Source of the DNA: Patellaria atrata CBS 101060
Lineage: Eukaryota; Ascomycota; Dothideomycetes; Patellariales; Patellariaceae
DNA: 64,000 nucleotides
Assembly: GCA_010093705.1 (NCBI GenBank)
Contig: MU006093.1
Span: 3,785-67,784, forward strand
Direction: 5' to 3'
Position 1 is the stretch's first letter. Each line of letters starts with the position of its first letter. The notes under the pieces are model-generated. The model did not search any database. It was not told where the DNA came from and was given only the letters and a program-made list of their open reading frames with translations. This document shows positions 22,742 through 32,529 of the stretch, in pieces. Both the position numbers and the translations under genes were made by a program.

Positions 22742-24301
22742 TCACCTTATCGGCCACTTCCCCTCAACCTTCCCCTTTAAACCGGATCTTTTCACAATTT
22801 CCAAACCCCTCCTCTCAGCCTCCCTCCATACACTATCTTCATCAATCCCTACAACCTTCCCCTTCCGAACCACTTCTTTCCCATCGCAAACGACCATCTC
22901 CACATCCCGTGCCTGGGCGGTATACACAACCGCACTCACAGCACTATACCACGGCCTCAGCGCCACATGTCTCATATCGACGACGCAAAAGTCCGCCTTT
23001 TTCCCCTTCTCCAGCGAACCAATCACATGATCTAGCTGCAGCGCTTTCGCCCCGTTGAATGTCGCCATCTCCAGAACCGTCTCCGCAGGTAAGAGGGTCG
23101 GCTCTGCTTCATGATATTCCGATTTGGGCTTGTGCAGAATGGCTGCGAGTCTCATCTCCTGCATCATGTCGCACGTGTTATTGCAAGGCGCGCCATCGGT
23201 TCCCAGTGTCACGTTTACACCGGCGGAAAGGAGATCGGGTACCCGGCAGAGGCCTGAGGCGAGCTTGGCGTTGGAGGAAGGGCAATGTACCACGTTTGTT
23301 TTTGTCTCTGCCAGTGCTGAGATGTCTGAGGAATCGAGATGGACCATGTGGACCAATGTTGTTGAGGGAGAGAGGAGGTTGACGCTGCGGCAATAGGACA
23401 TCGGGGTGTGGCCGAGAGAAGAAAAGAAAGAGCGGTCGGCGGCAACTTCGGCGCAGTGCATTGTTATCGGGATGGATTTCTCGCGCGAGATGGTAGACAT
23501 TTCCTTGTATAGGTCGTCGGAAACGCTAACAGGGGGTGATGTTAGTGATATATACTAAGGGGTTGCGATATGGCAGGGGATAGGGATGAAGTACACTGCT
23601 TACCCGCCTGGTGTCCTCGCTCCAAACCATACTCTGATTCGATCGTTAGCAGCACCATTCCAATTCTCATGCATCTTAACAGCCCCGAGGAGAGAAGTCT
23701 CTCGGTCCTCAATCAGTCCCGGGTGCATGGCCCATTTCGGGTCCGAAGCGTACGTCCCGACGTCCATAACAATCTTGCCCAGACAGCCCCTGATACCCGT
23801 TTCTTCGACGGCTTTGCAGAGACCATCGAAGCCGTAGCGGTCTGCGAACTGATTAGACAATCAGCATCTGTCTTTCTAGAAGGTTTCCCTTTTGGGAAAG
23901 GGTTCATTCTTGGAATAGGGGTTGCTCACCATACTCTCAAGAAAACAAGTCGTTCCACTCTTCAACATCTCCACACAGCTGATCATCGCAGCTGCATACC
24001 CATCCCCCGGGGTAAAGTTCCCCTGCATCACCCAAATCCTTTCACAGAGCCATGATACCAATTCAAGGTCGTCTGCAGCGCCTCTTAATAGTGTTTGCGC
24101 AGTGTGCATGTGAGCATTGACGAGGCCGGGGATGATGATGCGGTCGGTGAGGTTGGTGACTTCTTCATCTGGGTATTTTTGCAATAGGATGTCTGCTTTG
24201 CCAATATCCTCAATGAGGTTACCTCGGACGAGGATGGCGCCGTCTGTGATTATTTCCCGCGATGGGTTGACTGTGATTATTGTTGCGTGGATGTAAAGCA
24301 T
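22742..24301 (-). CDS. Amidohydrolase-superfamily deaminase/chlorohydrolase-like enzyme, 466 aa
   Basis: Three exons, 24301-23930, 23848-23604 and 23525-22742 (introns 81 and 78 bases), in frame. It is an ATZ/TRZ-type metal-dependent hydrolase of the S-adenosylhomocysteine/methylthioadenosine deaminase and guanine deaminase-like subgroup. Metal ligands visible are His64 and His66 in NAHMHTAQT, His228 in PITMHCAEV, and the Asp of GTDGAPCNN. VVHCPSSNAKLASG and LVHMVHLDSS are the usual active-site strands. The ends are the beta-sandwich caps typical of the family (ITDGAILVRG; KKADFCVVDMR). Likely cytosolic; the substrate (a deaminated purine or other heterocycle) cannot be told from sequence. 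Confidence 0.88.
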
Positions 24302-24595
24302 TTTGAATTGCTTTTAACAGAACTCCTATTGATTCAAAGATACTTTTCCAAATATGAATTTCTTATAGTCTATAATATCTATTGCTGTTCCCTTGCTCTT
24401 ATATAGCGTGAATCTGGACTGGTAAACATGTTAGGAGAAGTGGGCACATCGGCGCATTCCGATGTCCTTGACGGAGAAGCTTTTCGTCCAAAGCAGCAGA
24501 CTCTTCATCGAGAAGCGGTATGGACTAGACTTACAAGCGACTAGTAGAGTGAGGAAAATGAAGAGATAAGAAATGAGTTCAATCCGATCTGTGAG
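24302..24595. other. Intergenic, no gene seen
   Basis: Upstream region of the amidohydrolase; nothing recognised. Confidence 0.35.
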
Positions 24596-26310
24596 GTGCT
24601 ATTTAAATCCATTAGTTCTATTTTAATACGACCGTTATTACAGCTTATTCCACATTCGGTATTTTTCCACCGTTCCAATGTACTCGAAATGGAAACGTTC
24701 AGAATGCTTCCAATCTTCAACATCAAGGAGTCTCCCGTCCCTTTAAACCTAGCCGATAATTCCATTATATCAATGGCGGCTAAACTTTTCGATCCCCGAA
24801 CCCTCTCGGTCCTCCGATATCCCCGGATAGCTATTGGTATGTCCACACTCCGAACAGCTCGAATAATCTCGTCTAAACGTGTCCCTGACGGTGATTCAAA
24901 GAATTTCTATCCGGTTAACCGGGGAGACCGATTTCATAATTTATATGAGATGATGACGAACCTTGGGCATGGTTCGTTCTTCAACTGTTTGGCTAGCTCG
25001 GGATACTCAACGGTGTGTGCAAGTTTGATCACTTATTTAACTTTTACTTTTACCAATCCCCTATAGGTGGTGGTTGCAGTCTAGCCGTTATGTAGCCGTA
25101 AAAGTTACCGTCGCCAGTACTAACCAGGAGGCAAAACATGAGCTAAGTGTGGCTCGACGTCTTGAGACAAACTCAGTACACGAAGGATATCTGTTTGTTC
25201 GCCCCCTCCTCGGTAGCTTCGATATTTTCAGACCAGATGGCCGTATGCACCTATGTATAGTATACGAATCAATGAGAGAGCCCACTCTCCCTATTTCGGC
25301 GGTGCTGGGAGGACGGTCAATTGCCACCCCTCCTTCTAACGGTCTACTTGAAGCTGCTTTTAAGGGACTGGACTATCTACAATCTCAATGCCATATCATT
25401 CATACAGGTGTGGATTATCTAGGCTGTATACGTAGCCTAACTGACGCTGCTGTAGACCTTAAACAGGATAATATTTTGATGGGATTCGAGGATTCATCAG
25501 TTCTTGATGACATCGTCTGAAATCAAGCCCAGGACCCCGTCCCAGGAAAGTCTGTGGACGGCCAGTCCATTAATCAATTGCATGACTTTGGATGACTCAA
25601 ATCACACCTCATGTTACCTAAGATAGTAGACTTTGGTTTAGCAAAGTATGGAGATAGCGGCGAAGTGTTGAAGCATTCTATCCAACCTCCAATCTACCAT
25701 GCTCCAGAAGTTTTGTTTGGCACAGGTTGGACATATGGCGCGGACATTTGGGATCTCGGTGTATTAGTGCGAATTTCCATCTCTCTAGATGATGACATAA
25801 CTATCGCCTTATAGATTTGGAATCTCATGGGAAACAAAGACTTGTTCAGGTATTTTCGTCGAAACCAAGAGGTCTACGATACCCGGTTGTATATTGGGGG
25901 AGATCGCATTACTACGACCTCCACCAAAATTACTTTTAGACCGAGAACTGTATTGGAGTGAAGTGAAATGGACCCATGCTGTTCCAAATAAAGAAGGTAT
26001 ACCATGTCAAACCGCCTGCGAGTACTTTAAGGGGCAATTCTTTAGCCTGGAGTGTTGGTCTATTCTCAATTCCAACATATCGCATAACTAATTTTATCAT
26101 TAGGTGACTTCCTCTATAAGGATCTAGTTCACCGGCTACGTAAACAAGAGCTCATCTCTCTATTGGCTTTACCAAGCCCTCTTTCCCGATCTTGAAATGG
26201 ACGTTCAATGGTACTTCAAAAAATTTAACAGCATCCTTGGAGGCGGTGGGACACGCCGTGAAGAGCATTTAGAGGATAAAGTCGAGAAAGGGATATCCAA
26301 GTGAGTCGTC
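24596..26310 (+). pseudogene. Broken SRPK-like protein kinase gene
   Basis: Kinase content appears in order. KNFYPVNRGDRFHN leads into a Gly-loop-like NLGHGSF. SSRYVAVKV follows, after an intact intron near 25013-25068. Next come HIIHT joined to DLKQDNILM (intron about 25407-25457), KIVDFGLAKYG, YHAPEVLFG, WTYGADIWDLGVL and LLRPPPKLLLDRELYW. HTDLKQDN is the SRPK-type catalytic loop. The frame is broken by TGA codons near 25518 and 25593 and by an apparent one-base shift near 25893, and the C-terminal lobe fades after about 26300. Splice sites remain good, so the loss looks recent. SRPK-like kinases are multiplied in many filamentous fungi. A highly spliced active gene is less likely, because the stops fall inside conserved blocks. 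Confidence 0.75.
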
Positions 26311-26418
26311 TTAACGAACCGTGTATGAATCTAACCATTCTTATAGCTTTACCATTTAATGGCGATGCGCATGCCACAAGCTAGGCCGATGGCACTACAG
26401 ATCCGTTACAACTTCTAG

Positions 26419-26706
26419 GTGTACTGGGAAAGAGCAAACTTTAAAGGGTCCAAAAAGGCCATATCCTTCCATTTCTACTCAGAAACTGGAGAACTTACGT
26501 TCTCGAACACGAAATACCCTCCAGTGAGTCCGGTTCGTGTTCCTTTGACCGAAACATCTTCCATTCAACCTACATCTCAACCGACCGCATCTAACGCCCC
26601 TGCCGACACATGCTGGGACGGGCAATACCACGTCTCTAATCAAAACCATGCTTATGTCTGGAGTGCGAGTACGAGCAGTTGGATTCCTAGGCCCTCTACC
26701 AATTAG
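26419..26706 (+). CDS. Unrecognised short frame, possible terminal exon
   Basis: An open stretch of 95 codons beginning right after a TTCTAG acceptor-like site (YWERANFKGSKKAISFHF...), with a Thr/Pro/Ser-rich middle and a CWDGQYHVSNQNHAYVW segment. The composition looks coding but no ATG, partner exon or family was found. It may be the end of a gene whose front is lost in the kinase pseudogene region. Confidence 0.3.
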   Translation: MYWERANFKGSKKAISFHFYSETGELTFSNTKYPPVSPVRVPLTETSSIQPTSQPTASNAPADTCWDGQYHVSNQNHAYVWSASTSSWIPRPSTN

Positions 26707-26850
26707 CAGTTTACAGCCAGCCGCCGCCCTTCTGACCCCTACTGAGTTTTTACAATATTGTCTCTTGTTATTGTTCTGCTACCTTAACGATTCAAAATCG
26801 TTATAAAGAAACACCAGCTTTCGCGATGTGTTATCTACAGTATACAATTG

Positions 26851-26922
26851 TGTGAGATTATACCACTACGGTAAAAGGCCGACCTTAGTGCCGAGTTTTG
26901 GCAGTAAGGTTTATATCTGACA
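26851..26922. mobile_element. 72-bp mini-element, copy 2
   Basis: Second copy of the 14550-14620 repeat, in the same orientation. It is flanked by a perfect 5-base direct repeat, AATTG at 26846-26850 and 26923-26927. Differences from copy 1 are mainly C-to-T type plus a one-base indel. Confidence 0.8.
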
Positions 26923-26927
26923 AATTG

Positions 26928-27912
26928 TCAAAACATCTCTTTTTGAACTCTTCTGTTACTAAACTCCACCAAAATCTCGTTATCTTACCAATCAGTACGG
27001 CCTACAGATCATCGACCTTTATAGTGTCACGAAGGTATGGAAATTCTATCTCTATTGTTTAAGTATAATTTTAAGTAATTGGTCCTTTTTTTTTTCGAAG
27101 AATCAAGCGACTACTTCACATGTTATTCGTCCTATATTAAGCTCTCTAAATTCCTTCTTAACAGTGAAAGGTTTTAACCATACAAGACCTGATAATGAAG
27201 TCTTACCAGCAGATCAACGATGGTGTCCAAAGTCGTATTTTGGTTCACGCACTAGATCTTCGACTAGCGTAAGAGAGAATAAGGACCTGGCTAGAGAAAT
27301 ACTAGAATTAGAGGAGATAGAGTAACATCTAACGGTGATAGGTGGTGGAGTATGCAATAATGGTTCATCTATGCGAACTATGCGTATGATCGAGCGCTCT
27401 GCAAACCCCACAGGTACTGTACACCTACTACTGGTAGCCTTGGGGCAGGCCAGTCAAAGTGAAGGGGTTATTTATCTTGCATCCTGCAGCCCCATCTCAC
27501 AGTTTATCTTAACAAATGAAGTTGCGCGTTACCCGCATCCTCACCCCAGATTCGTTACCATCGTGTTCCCCCACCTACATGAAAAGCTGCCCTCGTACGT
27601 CAAATCGGAGGCGAGGCCTAACCAATGCCCGCCCCGGTCTTCAATATCTCAAACTTCTCAACGAGTAACACTAATTAGCAGCACTCCTTCACCTATACTG
27701 TGGAAGATAGAGAGTGAAGATATGCTGTAATATTGAATTCCCATCTTCTTTGTTCTCTGTCTCCCCTCCTGGTAGTTCAGATCGACTGCCGATCTGTGCC
27801 CGTCCTACTTCGAAGGCATCAACTCCGAGTCCTCACCACAACACCTACCCCAGATTTCCTCTCAAAGTTTTCTCTCTAGGTCCTGAGAACCTCTCCCCTC
27901 GAACCTCCCACG
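26928..27912. other. Intergenic, no gene seen
   Basis: About 1 kb without a recognisable gene. Frames at 27335-27730 show no family content. The last ~150 bases are CT-rich and probably promoter of the membrane-protein gene. Confidence 0.35.
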
Positions 27913-28700
27913 ATGACTCGCCGTTATGTATACGGCGTCGGGCTATGGATAACGCTGGCCGGTACACTCATCCCTCCCCACTCACACCCATCAACTAACC
28001 CCCAACAGCGACAGCCATGACGATCGCCAGCATCGTCGAACCAAAATGGCTCTCCTTCCAAAACACCAGCGTGCGCAACCCCTTCCTCCCTATCCCTATC
28101 TTGTTTCCAATCTCTAACTCGTCCCAGTCCACCGGCGAACCGATCCACTATTCCTACGGCCTCCACCGCGTCTGCTCCTCCATAACCGGCACCTGCAAAC
28201 ACTTCCCCGACACCTACACCGACTGCACCGGGTCCAACCGATCCTTCTGCAGCATGTGGCGCACTGTCGGCTTCCTGATGTCGTTCGCCGTTGTCATCGA
28301 GTTTGCATCACTGATATCCTACGCCGTCGTCCTCCTCGGCGGGAAGCAGAAGCGCGATAACGGGTGGAAGATGGTGTGTGGGTTGCTCGTCGTGGCGGGG
28401 TTGGTGCAGTGTGTTAGTATGGCTGTTGTGGTAGGTTTGGGACTGATACCGGGATGTGGATGGGGGGAAGTGGAGAGTGTGTGCTGACGAGTTGACTTGT
28501 AGGCTTTTCTTTACGATCATGATGATCGCTTTTTCGAGGGCTGGCATCTGGATTCTTCATGGATCCTTTGTACCGTCAGTTGGTCCGTCCTGCTGCTCTC
28601 CGTTGCTGGTCTCCTCGCTGCCGTTTGGGCGCTACCTGAAGAGGGCGGCTACGAATTGATCCCGCCTCCTCAGCGCTTGAGAGTAGGTGGTGAAGCATAA
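27913..28700 (+). CDS. Four-span membrane protein of unknown function, 222 aa
   Basis: Three exons, 27913-27961, 28009-28430 and 28503-28700 (introns 47 and 72 bases), giving a continuous frame. Four hydrophobic segments are visible: near the start (YGVGLWITLAATAMTIASIV), MSFAVVIEFASLISYAVVLL, MVCGLLVVAGLVQCVSMAVV, and ILCTVSWSVLLLSVAGLLAA. A loop between spans 1 and 2 carries four cysteines (VCSSITGTCK, DCTG, SFCSMW). This is the claudin/SUR7/PalI-like four-span layout found in fungi, but no family signature is strong enough for a name. A short acidic cytosolic tail follows. Likely in the plasma or endomembrane. Confidence 0.8.
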
Positions 28701-29484
28701 GCGGTTGGTAGTGTAGTTGTCTCCCAAAATGGGATGGAGCGGTCAATGATTGTTGGTTTGATTTACTCGGCGTCGAGTGCGGTTATCTCTATATTCAGTT
28801 GGAAATGTCCCTGTCACGATTCGGCGGCTTGGTTATGTGTCATTTTGCTATTCTATCATCATTATTTTAGGTATGCTGCTCATCGTATCCTTGGCGGCAT
28901 CATCTCTTTACCGTGCATTGGTACCTTATATCCAGTATGTCTGCAGCTTGTTCGGAGCGGCTGGAATTAATCGTCACTTTGGAACTTATTGGCGTTTATG
29001 TTGGATTTGTGGGATACGATGGGAGGAAATTCCACATTGATCATTCTGCTTCGGTTTACGTTCTAGCTGTTGATACAATTTCTCCACTGCATCATCAGAG
29101 CACTTTCAACGAGCTCGACATCATGTCTGCTGTCGTGTTAGAGCTGCTGTGTGTACACCCGCTTTGGTAAGGTAGAGAGTGTGGTATGGTATGGTCAATA
29201 GGAAAGAGACGACACAGGTCGCGCTGTCCGTACAGTTTAGGTAGCCGCAGGCTGGGAGTATCTTCCATTAAGGTATACAATCGATACCTTCCATTAGATG
29301 GGCGAACCTGAAGTGGGAGATATCGTATGATGTAGATCGCTACCGTATTTCCATTGAAGAGATAAAACTACCACCTACATAACAACCTTACCCGATATCC
29401 TAATCAAAACTCAACATCCCTCTCTCTCACACTCTCTCACTCTCTCCCTCTCCCCCTTCCCACCTCTTTCACCTCCCTACTCCC
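28701..29484. other. Intergenic, CT-rich tract at right end
   Basis: Convergent 3' region. Bases about 29420-29470 are a CT-rich simple repeat (CTCTCTCACACTCTCTCACT). No gene recognised. Confidence 0.4.
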
Positions 29485-32400
29485 CTACTCAATCTCCACA
29501 ATCTTCTCCCTGACCCCCCGTACACTCGGTCTCGTATTCCACAACATCTCATAATACTCCGTAAGTTTCGGGAACTCCCTCGAAGTCCAGCCATCCCACT
29601 CCGCTACCACCCGATCCAGCACCGGCCAAAACGCACAATCAGTAACGCTAAACCTATTCCCGCAAATGTACTCCCAGTTATTACTCCTGAGATCCTCTTC
29701 CACACGCCGCAGCGTGTGAATGAACCCCATGGACTCGTTCCGGTGGATCCACTGCCGATTCAAAATCTCCGTCTTGAGGATCATGTCGTACGCGGAGGCG
29801 GTGACGAGGTGGCCCTGCGGCGAGGGATCGAGGTGGAAATAGCGGTCGCCGTAGAGGAGCACCGGGATCGCCTCGAGGATCTCGGTGTGGAAGGTGTCTG
29901 CGTCGCGGAAGGTGACGGTGCGCGTGATCTTGGCTGCGCCTTCGATCTCAGGCGGCGCGGCAGAAGTCGTGTAGTCCTTCCCTATCTCGGCGAGGAAGAT
30001 GCGCACGCGGCTGTTCTCGACTTCGTCGGAGCCCGGGAAGAGGATCGGGATGTCCGGGGGCGGGGCGCGGAAGTGGAGGACATCGGAGCCGGTGCCGTAG
30101 GTCTTGTCCCAGTCGAAGTCGGTGGATTGATTTTCGGTGCCGAAGGCATGAATCAGGTTGTCGGTTTGTGCGGCGTCGTCGTTGATGACGGGGTTGGCGG
30201 TGTCTTGGGTTTTAGCTGTGGCGCCTTGGCCCCAGATGAGCCTGTTATCGGCGCTGAGGAAGGTGCCGATGTAGCGGAAGGTCAGGGAGATGCGCATGCC
30301 GCTGTATGCGAGTTCGGCGTCTGAACGTTCGTCCGCGATGCGCTTGTCGGCATTTATGCCGTGGAGCCAGCGCATGTTTGTCTCCGGACCAAGGACGAAG
30401 ATGGAGTTGTGCGGCATACTCACACGCTGAGTCTCCCTCGAATGTTCATCCATCGGTTTCTTCGACTTTGCCGATTTCTTTGTGCGGAGGCGCATCGTTC
30501 GTTGTGCGCCGAAGCTGACGTTGACGATGCTGGAGCCGCGGACGATGTCGAGGGTCTTGTCGGAGTGCTCGGAAATGTAGTCTTGACCAGAGCGGTAGAG
30601 TTGGATGAGGACGTGGTTGACAGGGTGGCGGACTATGGTCTCCACCTGATCGCGAACCTTCCTCACTACGGGGGACAAGTGGAGGAGAGGAAGAGATTGA
30701 TCGGATGGGTGTCTGTATACGGGCATGGAGCCATCTGGCCCGAATTCACCCTCTACACAGACTAGCCGAGGGACTTCACCTTGGGCGTGGTACATCTTCT
30801 GCCATCGTACTTCATCTAAAAGTCTGTAGAATATATCGTTACGTCCCGATAGGTCGAGAGACGCTCCGTAGTGACTTGTCCGACTAGCAGTTTCGGAAAA
30901 GGACTGGAAAGTCAAGTCCTCAGGCATGAAATCGTATATGATACGGCAGTCACCTTCGCCAATCTTCTCTCCGGGTCCTAGAGTCTTAAATGTGGCGAGA
31001 GAAGCTGGTAATTTCTTTGACGACTTTGGCTGTGGGTCAGATGAACGTGGTGACATCGGGCTTGCTCTTGCAGCCGCTGTGGTCTTGTATGCTTGATTCA
31101 AAGAAGACCTCGGACTGTCTTTCGGCGATCTTGCATCTGCCGCTGTCACGAATGACTTTGACTTCTGGACAGATTTGGCACCTTTGCCTGGTATATCGGA
31201 TGTCCTCTGACCTGGAAGTGGAGGTGCTTCCTCCGTTTCCTCTCTCTGTCTCATGCGAGCTTTGGACCTTACAGTTCGTAGTCTACCTTCGGACTTCTTT
31301 GGCTGTAGTACTGGCTGAGATTTCTTCGCCTTCAACTCTTGACGGTGGACTCGTAGGTCGTGCTCAAAGAGTTCTTCTGGTGACATGGTGGAGACTTTAC
31401 TGTCCACAGAGATCTTGTCGCTGCTCTCAATGCTGAGAGTGTCTTGTCTCCGCTTGCTTGATGAAGCTGTAGGTGGTCGTACGCTCTCAGACAAGCTGCC
31501 ACCCTTAGAACGAAGATCTTTAGCAGATCCTCTGGTGAGAGACATGTTGCTCAGCATCGCCTGGAGTTGTTCGGTTGCAGACTCTGCACCGATCGCCGTT
31601 TCATCTTCTTCCTCTCCCTCCTCGGACTCGGAAGGATATAGAAGATCGTATATTATTTGCTGACTAGTGATCATCTGAGCACCCATGAGATCTGTCATTT
31701 GCTTGATAGCCTCATTGTACCTCATCTGCTTTCGATAGCCCAGACAGTCTTCGATGAGATGAATCGTAAGGCCGTGTCGGGCGGCGTCCAGTGCGGTAGC
31801 GTAAATAGAAGTGTTGCAGACGTTTCCGCAAATATATAGCTCCGTAATAAGCCGTGTCCGTAACGTCAGCAACAATGTTGTCGAATTGAGAGCTGAATAA
31901 TGGGACTTGACGACCATAACATCGTTTTCCGGATCGATTGTGGCTTGAACAGCCTCCACGAATTCCACTCCTGGCGTATCTCGGAGACAACAAGGCCCTC
32001 TTTTCGATGTTTTAGAAAGGAACAACTCATCCTCTTCGGGAACCTCTTCGGTTGGAACTGGAGAAGGTTCTCTTGCAACCGGAGCTGGAGCTGGAGTAGC
32101 CTTTGGCTTCCCTCGCACCCGTTTGAATAATTTCAAAGCTCTGTTTGAGGATGGAGTCTTCTCCGGCTTCGAGGATGGCGTGGGGACTTGGAGACGGTCC
32201 TTACTTGACGTCTCTTCTGGACTTTCATAATCTTCACTGGGACGAGGGGCTTCGACGTCTAGCAAGACGGTATCTCCGTCCCGGTCACCACTCGGATCGC
32301 TAACATCTCTTTCTTCTTCGAAAACGCTTCGAACCCAAATAACGTCACCGGCATTCTCTCTGAATGTTGGAACTAATGCCTTGATGCGTTCGACCAGACC

Positions 32401-32529
32401 CGAAGGGCCATGATTCGGTAGTTTCCCATCAGGCGAACAAAAGTCGTTTTGCAAATCAACGACAAGTAATGCTTGATTTGTCGTGAATTGCGGTTGAGCT
32501 TGAGTGAGGAGATCTAGCAAAGAGGTCAT
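29485..32529 (-). CDS. Triple fusion: isochorismatase-like hydrolase, AlkB-like 2OG-Fe(II) dioxygenase, GST-like domain, 1014 aa
   Basis: One uninterrupted exon. Residues about 18-300 are an isochorismatase/cysteine-hydrolase fold. Asp25 lies in LLVVDLQNDF, a lysine in VVKSHYSAL, and a cysteine in ICGNVCNTSIYATA; these are the usual Asp-Lys-Cys triad. A Ser/Pro-rich insert splits this domain (about 75-155), and a low-complexity linker follows (about 310-530). Residues about 535-800 are AlkB-like: the iron ligands are HSD in YISEHSDKTL and His in RWLHGIN, and the 2-oxoglutarate arginine pair is in RISLTFRYI. Residues about 835-1010 resemble a glutathione S-transferase, with a thioredoxin-like part (VRIFLAEIGKDY, EAIPVLLYGD) and a helical part (NRFSVTDCAFWPVLDRVV). 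No presequence is evident. AlkB relatives repair alkylated nucleic acids; the substrates here are unknown. Confidence 0.87.
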   Translation of the reverse strand: MTSLLDLLTQAQPQFTTNQALLVVDLQNDFCSPDGKLPNHGPSGLVERIKALVPTFRENAGDVIWVRSVFEEERDVSDPSGDRDGDTVLLDVEAPRPSEDYESPEETSSKDRLQVPTPSSKPEKTPSSNRALKLFKRVRGKPKATPAPAPVAREPSPVPTEEVPEEDELFLSKTSKRGPCCLRDTPGVEFVEAVQATIDPENDVMVVKSHYSALNSTTLLLTLRTRLITELYICGNVCNTSIYATALDAARHGLTIHLIEDCLGYRKQMRYNEAIKQMTDLMGAQMITSQQIIYDLLYPSESEEGEEEDETAIGAESATEQLQAMLSNMSLTRGSAKDLRSKGGSLSESVRPPTASSSKRRQDTLSIESSDKISVDSKVSTMSPEELFEHDLRVHRQELKAKKSQPVLQPKKSEGRLRTVRSKARMRQREETEEAPPLPGQRTSDIPGKGAKSVQKSKSFVTAADARSPKDSPRSSLNQAYKTTAAARASPMSPRSSDPQPKSSKKLPASLATFKTLGPGEKIGEGDCRIIYDFMPEDLTFQSFSETASRTSHYGASLDLSGRNDIFYRLLDEVRWQKMYHAQGEVPRLVCVEGEFGPDGSMPVYRHPSDQSLPLLHLSPVVRKVRDQVETIVRHPVNHVLIQLYRSGQDYISEHSDKTLDIVRGSSIVNVSFGAQRTMRLRTKKSAKSKKPMDEHSRETQRVSMPHNSIFVLGPETNMRWLHGINADKRIADERSDAELAYSGMRISLTFRYIGTFLSADNRLIWGQGATAKTQDTANPVINDDAAQTDNLIHAFGTENQSTDFDWDKTYGTGSDVLHFRAPPPDIPILFPGSDEVENSRVRIFLAEIGKDYTTSAAPPEIEGAAKITRTVTFRDADTFHTEILEAIPVLLYGDRYFHLDPSPQGHLVTASAYDMILKTEILNRQWIHRNESMGFIHTLRRVEEDLRSNNWEYICGNRFSVTDCAFWPVLDRVVAEWDGWTSREFPKLTEYYEMLWNTRPSVRGVREKIVEIE

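Noticed and set aside
22195-23058. 287-codon plus-strand frame
   Set aside because: Its second half is antisense to the amidohydrolase exon 3 and the first half is non-coding in composition; no motif or signal.
29716-30324. 202-codon plus-strand frame
   Set aside because: Antisense to the GST/AlkB part of the triple fusion; Val/Gly/Glu-rich shadow.
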